The notes beneath the pieces were generated by a model that saw only the letters and a program-made list of their open reading frames with translations, had not been told where the DNA came from and did no database searches. A DNA stretch of 64,000 nucleotides from Sarcophilus harrisii (lineage: Eukaryota > Chordata > Mammalia > Dasyuromorphia > Dasyuridae), in assembly GCF_902635505.1 (NCBI RefSeq), contig NC_045427.1:56942539-57006538 (forward strand), given 5' to 3'. Positions 43,521-56,400 of this stretch are shown here, piece by piece. Position 1 is the stretch's first letter, and each line of letters begins with the position of its first letter. A program made the position numbers and the translations under genes.

Positions 43521-44205
43521 TTATGATCATAATGGTTTGGGGTCCCTTGTCTTTAAGTTTTTCCTGGCTCTCCTAGATCAAAAGAAAGACATGATGTAGT
43601 ATGGCTTAGGTGATAGGAATAATGGTGATGATAAAACTTGCCTTTCTAACCTAAATTGGTATTCTAGACAGAGATCAGAGACAGAGGCCCTGCTGTCACT
43701 CACACAATTCATGTACTGCCAGGAATTGCCCCTTGCCCCTGAAATGCTGTTAGATTAACTGGGGGTAGAGAAGCCCTTTCTGATAGGCTATTTGGGGACC
43801 TCAGGTTTAAAGTAATAGCCCACTAATAGGAGATGACTAACTGAGCTTAACAGAGTCAGCCAGTGTGTGTTCTCATTATTATTGGCACAACAGCTGATAC
43901 CATTACCGAATTACATGCCTGACTTGGTTTACATTTGGACAAATATAAAGAGAAAACACTTAAAAGTAACAAATCACTGAGGTATAGACTTCCGGAAACT
44001 CCTCTTTGATTTCAGCTCACTTTAAGAGCATTCTCTGCCCGGAACCCCGTTCCCACTCCCATTGCTCATACCTTAGTTTACCTACTTGCAAAACAAATAC
44101 AGAGAAACCATATTCCCTAAGGCTTTGACTGGAGTTTTGGGCTTTGGGACCAGAGTCTATGGAATTAATGCTAATCGGATTTTCCTTGTTCTCTTTTCTC
44201 TGGAG
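43521..44205. other. Presumed ZDHHC1 intron up to the first coding exon
   Basis: No repeat is recognised. The pyrimidine-rich stretch TTTTCCTTGTTCTCTTTTCTC just before 44204 looks like the acceptor tract of the first coding exon. Confidence 0.5.
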
Positions 44206-44448
44206 ATGAACATCTGCAACAAGCCCTCTAACAAGACAGCTCCAGAGAAATCTGAGTGGACCATTTCAGACAAGAGCAGTGGGCCATCCCCTGAGATCTG
44301 TGGCCAGCGTTCTCGGAGAAATGGCTGGAGTTGGCCCCCTCACCCGTTCCAGATCGTGGCTTGGCTGCTGTACCTCTTCTTTGCTCTGATCGGCTTTGGG
44401 ATCCTCGTCCCCCTCCTGCCTCACCCGTGGGTGCCTGCTGGCTACGTT
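44206..44448 (+). CDS. ZDHHC1: ZDHHC1 coding exon 1 (residues 1-81, TM1)
   Basis: It encodes [18 protein letters not shown], then [12 protein letters not shown] and TM1 ([19 protein letters not shown]), ending HPWVPAGYV. The acceptor AG is at 44204-44205. The donor chosen is GTATCC at 44449, which keeps phase 0 and the human length (GYV-CMG against human GYA-CMG). It is a weak site; GTTGTA three bases earlier would drop one residue. Confidence 0.9.
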
Positions 44449-47400
44449 GTATCCTTGGAAGATGGTGAGGTGTGCTGGCAGTTTTGGGGAGGGGTGTCAG
44501 CCTCTGGAGGGACTTAAGAGGAAGGGGCTAGGGTCAGGAAGCACTGGCAAGTCCCAGCTCTGCCACCAGGGTTAGGAGCCAGCACTTCTTCCTCAGGGCC
44601 TTCATTTCCTCATTTGTAAAATAAAGGGGCCCTCTTCAACAAGTGCTTATTCATCTTCTATCTTGTACTAGGCATCCACCATCCTGGGTGTCAGCCATTC
44701 AAAGACAACAATGAGACGGTTCTGACCTCAAGAAAGTTTCATTTTACTGGCATGACATGCATATCTGTGCATAAATAAATGTAGAGTGTACACAACATAA
44801 TCTTGAGAGGGAGAGAGTTAGTAAGAAAGTGGGAGGCCTCTTATATGAGATGGCAGCTGGGTTGTGGGGAAGGAAGCTGTGAATTCCAACAGGAAGCCAT
44901 GAGGAGAGAGCAACCAAAGGTTCTCAACTTTTCCCTTGGTGGTGATGTTTAGTGCTTCATAATCTCTTTGAGTCTGTTTCCTCATATGTAAAAATATAAG
45001 TAATAGAATCAACTCACTAAGTTTTTATGAAATTCTACTATCTCATGACATAGACAAAAAAACCCACTAAATACTATTGAAAGAGAAGAAATATTAACCA
45101 GGTTTTTATAGGTGCAAATCAATTTAAGTAGACTCAGCATCTGGAAAGGCAGGTTTGCACAAAATATAAATGACAGGGTGAGTATAATAAAGAATTTGCT
45201 GTAGAGTTCCCTTAAATACCAAATGCCTCAGGGAATTTTAAATGTGATTTGATTTAAGATTAGTTGTGTATCAGAATTCCTCCATAGAGGTGACCCTAGT
45301 TATGTCTGTAAAGTGCAAGCTTTGGCAGGTTCTAAATCAGGAAACCTTCAAGGACAGTCTTGACAAAGGGATTTGGAGCATCTGGGGACCAGCCAGCTAA
45401 GAATGGAGAGACATTCATATCACCAGAAGGGTGATTAGCCTGAGATGCCTGCCTTCCTTCCTTCCTTCCTTCCTTCCTTCCTTCCTTCCTTCCTTCCTTC
45501 CTTCTTTCCTTCTTTCCTTCCTTCCTTCCTTCCTTCTTTCCCATAGCAACTCAGAAAAACAATTAACTAATCAAAAGGGATAGCAATCTCTGAAAGAAAT
45601 ATTGATATTGATGAAATAATGAATCCTTAATTGGTGATATTTGTATATGTCTCATTGTCCCTAAGGGGACTGGGCCATTTTTTTACTTTCGCAACTTCTG
45701 GACCTGGCATGATATCACCATTATTGTTTTAGTTCTAATCAGAGGGTAATAGGGTTTAGAGCTAGGAAAAATCTTAGCAATCCTCAAGTCTATTTTCTTT
45801 ATTCTAACAGAGGAGGAAAATGAGGGCCAAGGAAGTGAAATATTCTTTCTTCAAGGTCATTCATATAGGTAGTAAGTAGTAGAGTTGGAATTTCAGTCCA
45901 GGTTCTCTGACTCTTAGTTAAATACTCTTTCCATGAGCTCATGCTAGACAGTAAGAGCTTAATGTATTTATGAATTGAACTGACTTTAATTTGCTGAAAA
46001 GTTTAGATATTTTTATGAATACGTTTGTCTTTTAAGTCAGGGTATAACTGAATAAGAGACTTCTTTGTTCAGCACTCTTCACCTACTGTTTTTCCCAGGT
46101 TTTTCTTAAGATACACCTGCCCTAAATCCTTTCAGTTCCTGAAGGGGAGACCTTTTGGGGCTCTGCCAGCCTCTCCTACTTTACAAATAGATACTTTCTA
46201 ATCAGCCAGGTATATGCTAATGTAGAAGAGGAGACTATTAGTCTCACTGATGTTGCTCCTTTTCTCTCCCATGTGAAGGTGACTTGGAGGTTAACATGTG
46301 TAGATCATGGATTGTTGTGTATGTTGTATGACAGTATGGAGCCATGTGAGATAGTTGTTCTGAGTCCATACTGTGTGACAGTGCTATGAGGCTTCACTGT
46401 GTTTGTGCCTCTGCAGCCTCATATTTAAATAGGAAACCTGAAGATCATCATTTTCTCTCTTTACATTGACACTGAATATTAGCATTTTCAAAGCCTAAGA
46501 TGCCATTAGTTTTTCTGACCTCCATGTCATATTGTTGGCTCCTGTTGCAGACTACAAAAGCATGCTTCTCTTTTTTAAACTATTACCTAGTCAATTCACT
46601 CCCAGTTTAAGTACGAAGCTTGATGTTTTTCTCTCTCTCTCTATCCTTTTTTCACACTTGGTCATAGTCTTCTAGTCTGTGAAGTTTTCTGGATTCTGAC
46701 TCGGATATCTTTTGTGTTCTCCCCCAGTTTCTGGTTTTTTGGTACCACGTATGCCTTTCTCCAAGTTCTGGGTAAAGACAAGGCACGTAGCAGATAGAAC
46801 AGAGCTCCCCCAGCACCCCGCTTTAGATCTCTTTGCACCATGGCATTGAAGTCCCAATGACTCCTCGGTGCCTGGTCCATCACCCAGCTCAGATTTTACA
46901 TCATTCTGGAGTCTTGAAACCTTGTCAGAAAAGGAAATGAATTAACTTTTCACCTGAACTGTTCTTCATAAAGCTTTGTTGGCTCTTGATTATCGTTGTT
47001 CCCTTTTCGGGGAGTTCAGTGCCTTTAATAATCGTGTCTATAATTTTGCCAGAAATTTAAATGAAAACTCATTGACCTAAAGTTTAGATTCCATTCTTTT
47101 CCTTTTAAAAAATCAGGACATCTGCTCTTTTCAAGACTTGTAGTATTCTCTCATTCTCGGTGACCTTTCAGCAATTGTGGGAAATTGCTCAGCATTCACA
47201 TCTACCCATTCTTAGAATAAATATGATCCTGAGATGTGGCTCATTTGGGCCTCAAGACTTGAACTCCTTAGGGGGTAGGTCTTATCACCTGCTTACTTCT
47301 GTTATCAGAATTGCTAATGCTACTTTTGTTCTCTTCAGTAATTAGAAACAGAAGGAAATGAGTGGCCCTCTTCCCCAGATGTGTTTTGTCCACATCTCCT

Positions 47401-50400
47401 TTACCTTGACCCTGCTTCCTTCTTTGAATCTATTTTTGTTCTCTTGAGCTTTAAAACAGCAACCACTGCTTCCCTTTTTCTCATCCTTGACTTTTTATGC
47501 AGCCTTAGTTCATTCTGACCTTGGGCACTCATAGGTTATACATGTGCAATCATATAAAACATTTTCATATTAGTCATATTGAGGAAGAAAACTGATTAAA
47601 AAACAAAACATGAAAAAAGAATCAAAAACTGATTCCATCAGTTCTTTCTCTGAAGGTGGATAGAATTATTTGTCATGAGTTCTTTGAATTATCTTAGATC
47701 ATTGTATTGCTGAGAATAATAAGTCATTACCAGTTTCTGTGTACAATGTACTCCTGGTTCTGCTCACTTCACTTTGCATCAGTTCGTGTAAGTCCAGTTT
47801 TTTTTTTTCTGAAGTCCAATTGCTCATCATTTCGTATAGCACAATAGTATTTCATTACATTGATATACCACAATTTGTTCAGTCATTCCCCAATTCATGT
47901 GCATCCTTTCAATTTTAAATTCTTCACAAAAAGAGCTGCTATACATGTTTTGTACAAAAGGATTCTTTTCCCTTTTTGTGTTTCCATTTCTTGTCCAAAA
48001 CGTCATAATCTTTAGCAATGCTTACTAAATTCCTTTTGGCAATAACACTGAATCACATGAATCACCAGAATTATGTAGTGACCATCTCTTTTAAGAGCAG
48101 TGGTGTTTCCTCTACACCATGTTGTGTATCCTGTAAAACATAAGCTTTTCCAGGGTAGGGACTTTCTTTTTCAAATGTATTTGTTTTCTTAGCACTTTAC
48201 ACAATGCCTGGTACCAAATAAACACTTAACAACTTTCTCCCTTCTCTCTCCCTCGCCCTCCTTTCCCTTTCTCTTTTTTTTTTTTCTTCTTTCCTTCTAA
48301 TATGAACTAGGTTTGTTTTCATTTTACAGGCTTGTCACAGGAATCCAGTGATTCCTGTATTGATTCTGGGTGCTATAGAGAAACTTTTTTTGGATGTAAA
48401 TCTTCTGAATGTAGCTTAGTAAAACTTGGTTATCTCTAACTGAGGCCATTCATTACCAAACTGGATGTAGAAAAAGCACCATACAGGGCTAATGTGTTAT
48501 ATTGATTGACTTTAATAGGACTTTACAAAGCACCCCCACCTCACCTAGTGCCCTGAGGTGGACTGATCTCAAGATTGGCTCCTTCTTTAGCTCTCTGGCA
48601 TAAATAAGCTGTGGTTGGACCCAGGAATCATTATAATAAGAGTAGCACATACCAAATATCACCACCCACCGTAACCTTCCAGCCATGGAGAAACTGAGTC
48701 TCAGAGGCCTCAGATTTTGCTCCAAGTCCCCAGAGCTCCCTCTGCTAACAGCATTCAGTGCTTTAGTCAGATCAGAAAAGGTGACAGGAGCCAGGGAAGT
48801 GTTCCTGCTCTTGGTATCTCTGACTGTAGGATTTACAACCGGAAAGGACCTTTTCTCTAGTTTACAAATGAGGAGCTGAGGGCCAGAGAAGGAACTGGTC
48901 CAAGAAGACAAGCTCAATAGGGGAGCCAGTATTCAAATCAGATCTCCCGATGCCAAATTGCATCGTCTTTGCATTACACCATCCTTCCTTCCTTGTGCAT
49001 TTGCCAGAACCTCTGCCAATATTCTAGGGGCCGGGAGAGCTGGGTGGACGATTGTGCTCCATCCTTCCTTTGGTGTTTCCCTGTGCATTGTGCTGAGTAG
49101 TGAGGAGAAGTGTGGGATCTGCCCCCAGCCAATGGCTTCCTGGTGTTTAGAACTGGGGGGGGCCTTTTCCACGTCTGTCATGTTACAAATGTGGAAACTT
49201 GGGTTCTAAGACATTACGTGACCTTCCCAGAGTCACGGAGCCAAGCATGAGCGCAGAGACCTCCCATCTCCTGATCCCTCCTCCATCCCTTCTGCAGCAC
49301 CAGGCTGCTTCCCTTCAGTTATAACAGCATCAGAATGCTGAGAAAGCTTTTGGGATTCCTCGCACTCCCACCCCCACCCCCTATGCCAGGGAGTGCAAGC
49401 CACCCCTCCATCTTAGAAACGAGAAAATGGAGACTCGGGAAAGCTGCCCCCAACTAGCAAATACCTGCTCCGGCTCTCAGCCTGTCTATGAGGGCAGCTT
49501 CTTTCCCCGGCTCCCCCGATATGTGGGAGCAGCAGTTTTCTGGTTTCCCAGAATGGAGGCAGTCCTAAAGGTATGGGGACAAGGGCCTGTTCCCTCCATA
49601 ACGGTCATTGACCAGCTGCCACGTGCAGACCTCCAGGGGCAGGGGATCACATGGGCCCCAGGCTGGAAGAGGAAGCTGTGGGGGACAGCCCTGTGGCCTG
49701 TGGCCAGTGGCCATTGACCAACTTTATGTGCAGAGTGTCTTTAACCATTGGGCTCAGTGTATGGGAATTGTCTTTCTCTGCCATCTCGTCGTCCACCTGA
49801 CTGCGGTCTCCATCGATCCAGCAGATGCCAACGTGCGGGACAAGAGCTATGCGGGGCCTCTGCCCATCTTCAATCGCAGCCAGCATGCTCATGTCATTGA
49901 GGACCTGCACTGTAACCTCTGCGACGTGGATGTGTGAGTTGTCCCGGGGGCAGGGAAAGGTGACGGGGGGGGGGGGGGGGGGGGGGGCAGTCAGTGCCTG
50001 GGCCCAGAGAGGGGGTAACGATCTGTGCACCCAGATTCCTTTAATGAAGAGGAGGCAGCTCCTCCCCCAGGATCGTCCCTCCCCTACCCCCAGGACCTAT
50101 TCAGGTTTCTGACTCCCCCTGTGTTTGCGTTCTCAGCTCTCCAGTCTTCTCTTTTCCCATGTGTGGAGTAAAAGTATAATAGTATATGTCCCTATGGTTC
50201 TGCCAATAATTATCCCCATTTTGTGGAGGAGGAAACTGACTCTGGGATATTGTGACTATCCTGGTGTCACAAAGCTAGCAGGTGGAAAGACCAGTGTTCA
50301 CTGGAGTGGAGGACCTCTTGTTGAGTCTGTTGTCGAGGATTCTTGTCCAGGTCCATTAAGACTAATTGGCCTCAGAAGTTCTTCGTGAATATCCCGAGAT

Positions 50401-53400
50401 TCTGTGTTCTGCGAACCCACTTCTGACCCTAAGTCCAATATTCTTTTAACTATAGAAGAGTTAATCCTCTTAAGCCAAGGATCTTCAGATTTCCTAAAGT
50501 CACAGAATTATGTTTAAGAATATTCATGAAATCTTAGTAATAAAGTTACAGGGTTCACTTTGTGGTAAAGGTCTGGAGTGTATATGGGACTAGTTGCACT
50601 GCTACAGGGTAAAGAGGAAAATATAATCTGGAGAAGAGATCATCGAATCCAACCCTTTTATTGTACAACTGGACTAACTGAAGTACAGAGAGATTAAGTG
50701 CTTTGCCCACAACTTCACAGTTAGCAGTTATTCAAGTCTTTTGATACTAAATTCAGTGCTCTTTCCACATAATATAATATAATGTTATGTTAATGTAATG
50801 TAATATATATTGTATATATTATATGCATAATGTCATACATATAATTACATAATGAAATGTAATAACATGATAAGATGTTAATGTAATAGATATTATAATA
50901 TATAATGTAACTATATACTATCATATATTACATTATATTGTATATAATGTTACTATATTACATTATATCATATTTACTGTTATCTAGAAGAATGAAAATA
51001 TAGATTCAGAAATAACTTCCTCACATAAACTTGAGATATCAAAAAATTGAGTAGCTTCACAAAAATAGTTGGAACTTAAGACTTCTTAACAAATACCTCA
51101 ATGGAATTCTAGGATTCAAATAGGATTTCTGGAAATCTCTTTTAGTAACAAGCATGGAATACTGAGCTCAGTAGTGAAAGGTTCAAGGCATTTGGCTGGA
51201 TCTACAGGACACATGATTGCCCCTACCAGAATCCTTCTTGATGAACTCCATCTCCTGATACCCAAGCAGTAGAGGATGCAATCACAGGCTACATAGGCCA
51301 TCTGGGGAAACATAGACATGCCCCAGGAGCTCTTGAATGTCTACCATCCCTAGAGGGACAGTATCCATAGTCACACATACTGTGCCAGACAAAAAGTGTG
51401 AGGAGCAAACCCTAAGTCCCACGCTGGAGCCATTCCAGACTTTTCACTCTTCTCCTGAGACTCAGGACCCAGCTACTTTCCTGCTGTCTTCCTAGACTTC
51501 ACACAACTTCACACGAGCATGGAAAGCAACACAAAAGCAGCCTAAAAACCATGGTCCTGTCCTATTGGATGTGGGTGTAGCCTCTGATCCAGTGCACTGA
51601 CCTATCTGGTCTCTGATTTCTGACTCATTGCTAACATTTGGAAGCTCATCTCTCTTACTCCGTCCCAGGTTAGTTCCTCATATTTGTTGCTAACACTATG
51701 TTACAAAAACTTAACATCCATGTGAGCATGTATTTGTATTCTCATAATGTGAACATTGAGGATCCTAGCAGTTCTCCTGTTTGTGTCATGGATCCTTCTG
51801 GCCACTTGGAGAAGCCAAGGAGCCCCTTTTTAGAATTGTGCTTATTTATGCATAAAATTGAACACGTAGGATTGCAAAGAAATCATGTTATATCTTTTAA
51901 GAGTATATTTTATTTTTCAAAGTACACATATAACAGTGGTTCTCAAACCTTTGTTCTAAGTATCTTCATGTTGTTAAAAAAACTATCAAGGATCTGTTCA
52001 AAGAGTTTTTGTTCACATGGGTTATATTTATAGCTATTTACTATATTAGAAATAAAAAATAATTTTGAATTTGTAGACCTTCTGAAAGGGTTTCAGAGAC
52101 CCCAACAATTCTTTGGACTACACTTTGAGGACCACTGACATATAGTTTTCAATTTTTATAAAATTTTGTATTCTAAATTTTCTCCCTCCTTTCCTTACCT
52201 ACCTCCCTCCTCAAGATAGCGAGCAAATTGATATTTTAAATGTGTGCAGTCCTTTTAAACATATTTCCATATTTGTCATGTTGTGCAAGAAAAATCAGAC
52301 CAAAAGGGGGAAAAACATGAGGAAAAAAACCCAAACAAACAAAAAGATGAAAATACTATGCTTTGATCCACATTCAGTCTCCATAATTCTCTATCTGGAT
52401 GTGATTGCCAATTTCCATCCCAAGTCTATTGGAATTGACTAAAATCACTACTTTATTGAGAAGAGCCAAGTCCATCACAGTTGATCATTTCATAATCTTG
52501 TTACTGTGTACAGTGTTCTCCTGATTCTCCTCACTTCACTCAGAAAGCAGTTTCCAGTCTTTTGTGAAATCAGCCTGCTTATTATTTCTTATAGAACAGT
52601 ACTATTCCATTACCTTCATATATCATAACTTATTCAGTCATTCCCCAAATGATGGGCATCCACTCAGTTTCCACTACCTTGCCATTATAAATATAACTGG
52701 AAAGCCACGTTATATTGAAATACAATTCTTCTAATATTAAAAAAAAAAAAAGCTCACAGACCCTTGGTGCAAAACTCTCACTTCCCAAAAAGTTTGATGG
52801 AAATCATACATTTCATATAAGGACTGACTCTTGAGACTAGGAGTCAAGAACTGGTGAGTTCTGCCACTTAACATCTGGCTTTGTGATCTTGGTAAGTGGC
52901 TAAATGTCTTTGGGTCTCCCTTTCTTTTGGGTCCAGTGAAAGACCTGGATGAGATCATTGCTGCCCTTCCTTCTAACTGATAATCTGGACTTGGGAAGTT
53001 CTCAGTTACCTGAAGACACACTGAGTATTTCTGCAGATGATGGAGTAGCTGAGCAACTCTCAATACTTTTTCGTGATTGATGATCTACATGTGCCCATGG
53101 TGATCCACCTATGTTCTCCTATGGGAATAAAAACATAATATAAAGGGAAATATCATTCTAAATAGAAGAGTCAGAGGAAAAGTGTCTGTTATAATGGAGA
53201 GTATGCTGGATTTAGAGTCAGAACAAATCTTGGGTTCTAGTTTAAACACTCCTATTTATTACTGATATGGCTATTATCCATGAGACTAATTAGTTTCAAG
53301 ATTTTTGGACTTCCTGAACTTCATTTTCTTTCTCTGTTAAATTGAGATAGTGCACTCCTAAGTTGCCCCACTCCCAGTGTCTCATGGAGCATAAAGTTTG

Positions 53401-56400
53401 TGCCAGTGATCTGCAAATTTGGACATATCTGACCAGGCTGGAAGGATCCAAGCGTGGACTTGAGAGTAGTGCCTATTGGTAATGGATCAGCCTCAGAGGC
53501 TGCCCAGGGTACAGGTTTCCAGGAGAGGCAGGGATACCCCTATGAGCGAAAGTACATATACTGATCTTTGGAATTACTGGAGAGTATTTGAACTAGCCAT
53601 TTAATGGAATTTTTGTTAGGACCAAATTAAACTGTCACTTTTGATATAATCAAGACACTAAGTTATCATTCTTATCAGCCCATTGGGATATCTAGACTCA
53701 GAGTCATCATTGCTAACTTCAAGGTAGTTTTATTTCATATTTCTGGGTTCTTTCTAGCCCTAAAATGAGTCAGCCAGATCAGAAATTTTATTTAGAGTTT
53801 GGAAGCATGGAAGTCAGGTAATTTGGATTTAGTAGTAGTAGTAATAACAATAATAATAACTATGATTGGCATTTCTGTGGTACTTTATGGTTTTTCCTAT
53901 TTTGTGATTAACTTTACCAATCTGATGTGTATGAAGTGGAATCTCAGAGTTGTAATTTGTATTTGTCTAAGTATTGTTGATTTGGAGCACTTTTTAATAC
54001 GATGTTTGATAGCTTGGATTTTTTCCTCTGAAAACACTTTATGGTTAACAAAGCATTATATGCACTGTTATTTAGTTGGATCTTTAAAAAAACATCCTCT
54101 TAAGATGCAAGTTTAAGATATTATCCCTATTTAACATATGAGGAAATTGAAACCTAGGTAGCGATGAGATTTATTTAAGAACATACAACTTTTACAGATC
54201 CAAACCAAGATTCAAATTCAGGCCTTCTGGGTAAAAAGTTTTAAGTGTTCTTTCTGTGGCTAAGAGGAAACAATTTCCCTCTGCTGTTTTCCTTCCTGCT
54301 TCCCTCTCTTTTTTCCTTCTCTTTCTTCCTCTCTCCCTCTTACACCAGCAGCAGTTCTCTTTTCCAAACTTTTCCAGTTAGATAACACAGTGGAGTCAGG
54401 AAGACTTAAGTATAAATGCTGCCTCAAATACTTAGTTATTGGATGATTCTGGCCAAGTCATTTAATCTCTGTTGGCTTAAGTTTCCTAGGTGATAAAAGC
54501 ACTTAGCTCCCAGATTGTTGTGAGATTGCAATAAGATAATGTATGTGAAACATTTCACACAGTATCCCAGGACATACATAATATGCACCTAATAAGTACT
54601 TGTTGTTGTTGTTGTTGTTCTTCCTTTATCTATCTCTGTCTCTCTGTCTGTCTCTCTCTTTGTGTGTCTTTGTGTTTGTCTCTTTGTTTCTGTTTCTGTG
54701 TGTGTCTCTTTGTCTATCTCTTTCCTCTCTCTGTCTTTGGCTCTGTCTCTTTGACTGTGTCTCTATTTCTGTTTCTCTGTCTCTGTATTTTTGTGTGTCT
54801 GTGTCTGTGTCTCTGTTTCTTTATCTCTTTGTGTGTCTATTTGTGTCTGTTTCTGTTTCTGTCTTTTCGTGTGTCTTTGTATTTCTCTGTTTCTTTGTTT
54901 CTTGCTGTGTGTCTCTGTCTCTGTGTGTCTTTGTGTCTCTATGTTTCTCCATCTGTTTCTTTCTGATGTGTCATCTCTCCTTTTTTCTCTCTGCCTCTCT
55001 ATTTCTGTCTTTATGTCTCTCTGTCTCTGTTTCTCTGTCTCTTTGTGTGTCTCTATATGTGTCTGTTTCTGTTTCTGTCTTTTTGTGTGTCTTTGTATCT
55101 CTGTCTCTTTAATTCTGTGTGTCTCTGTCTCTGTGTGTCTTTGTGTCTCTATGTTTCTCCATCTCTTTGTTTTCCTCTGATGTCTGTCTGTCTCTTTTCT
55201 TTCTGTCTCTGTCTCTCTCTCTTTGTGTGTCTTTATGTCTCTCTGTCTGTTTTTGTCTCTGTGTCTCTCTGTCTCTTTGTGTCTCTCTGTCTCTCTTTCT
55301 TTATTTCTCTCTGTCTTTGTTTCTCTGTGTGTATCTCTCCCCCCTCCTTTGTGTTTCTATGTCTACGTGTTTTTGTATCATTCTGTTTCTGTCTCTGTGA
55401 CTCTTTTTTGTATCTTTGTGTCTCTATCTCTGTCTCTCTTTCTTCTTCCTTTCTCCCCTCTCCCCCTCTCTCATCTTCATAACTTAAAAAGGCAAAACCA
55501 GCTTAGACACTTAAATTCAAGCTGTTCACAAATGAGCTTGCTGCCAAGTAGAGAAGAAATCAAGAAACCAAGTTGGCTTCAGGCCCAAAGTACATAGCTG
55601 CCTGCCTGGCTAGCTACACATTGGCTGGGCCACTTAAGTCTCCTGAGTAGAAACATGGATAAGGCAGATGGATTTTTCTAAGTTCAAACTGACAGCTTCT
55701 CTTGGGAAACTGAGTGAGGTCCTAGCAGCTTTGGCTCCAGGAGCAGCTGATATACTTTCCAGACCAACCCTGGGGATAAAGCTGTCTGTGATCTTCATAG
55801 TGGATGGTTCAACTGTCAGCTCTGTAGCAAGAGGGATGAGGTGGTTCTTCCCTGTATGTCTGGGCACTGCAGAGTGGCCCAGATATCAATGCAGGGATTG
55901 TGTGTCAGGGCAGCTGACAAGCAGAGATCAGAGGGAAAATGGAAGAATTCCCTGGGAATGAAAGAGCTTTCAAGAGAGAATGGGTTCAACCAAAGGAAGG
56001 GAGCTTTAATAGAAGGTGAAAGAGTATGTGCTGCTTTGGAAGGTGGGAGACCGGATCAGTCAGCACACATTAGGTAGTGACTCTCTTATCAGATCTTCAG
56101 ACAAGCTCAACTTGTCAGTGACCTTGGAGAAGAGCTTCTTTGGTAGAGGTTGGACAACAAGACTTCTGAGGTATTTTTTTCTCCTTTGAGATATTATGAT
56201 GCTTGGACACATTTCCCTTTTCTGTATGTTGTCCCTCACCTAATACTATCACAGCCAGATATGTTATATCACTTAGTTGATTGCTCCATTATAGTGTTCC
56301 TTTGGAGCTGTCTGTTTCCTTTCATATTTTCCATTTAATGATGTCAGAATTGGAAGGGACCTTAGATTACAGAGAAGTCAGCTCTGGAAGGGACCTCAGG

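Noticed and set aside
54583-55597. Series of 93-170-codon plus-strand frames rich in Ser, Leu, Val, Cys and Phe
   Set aside because: They arise from TCTG/TTTGTG repeats in every phase. Apparent hydrophobic proteins here are an artefact.
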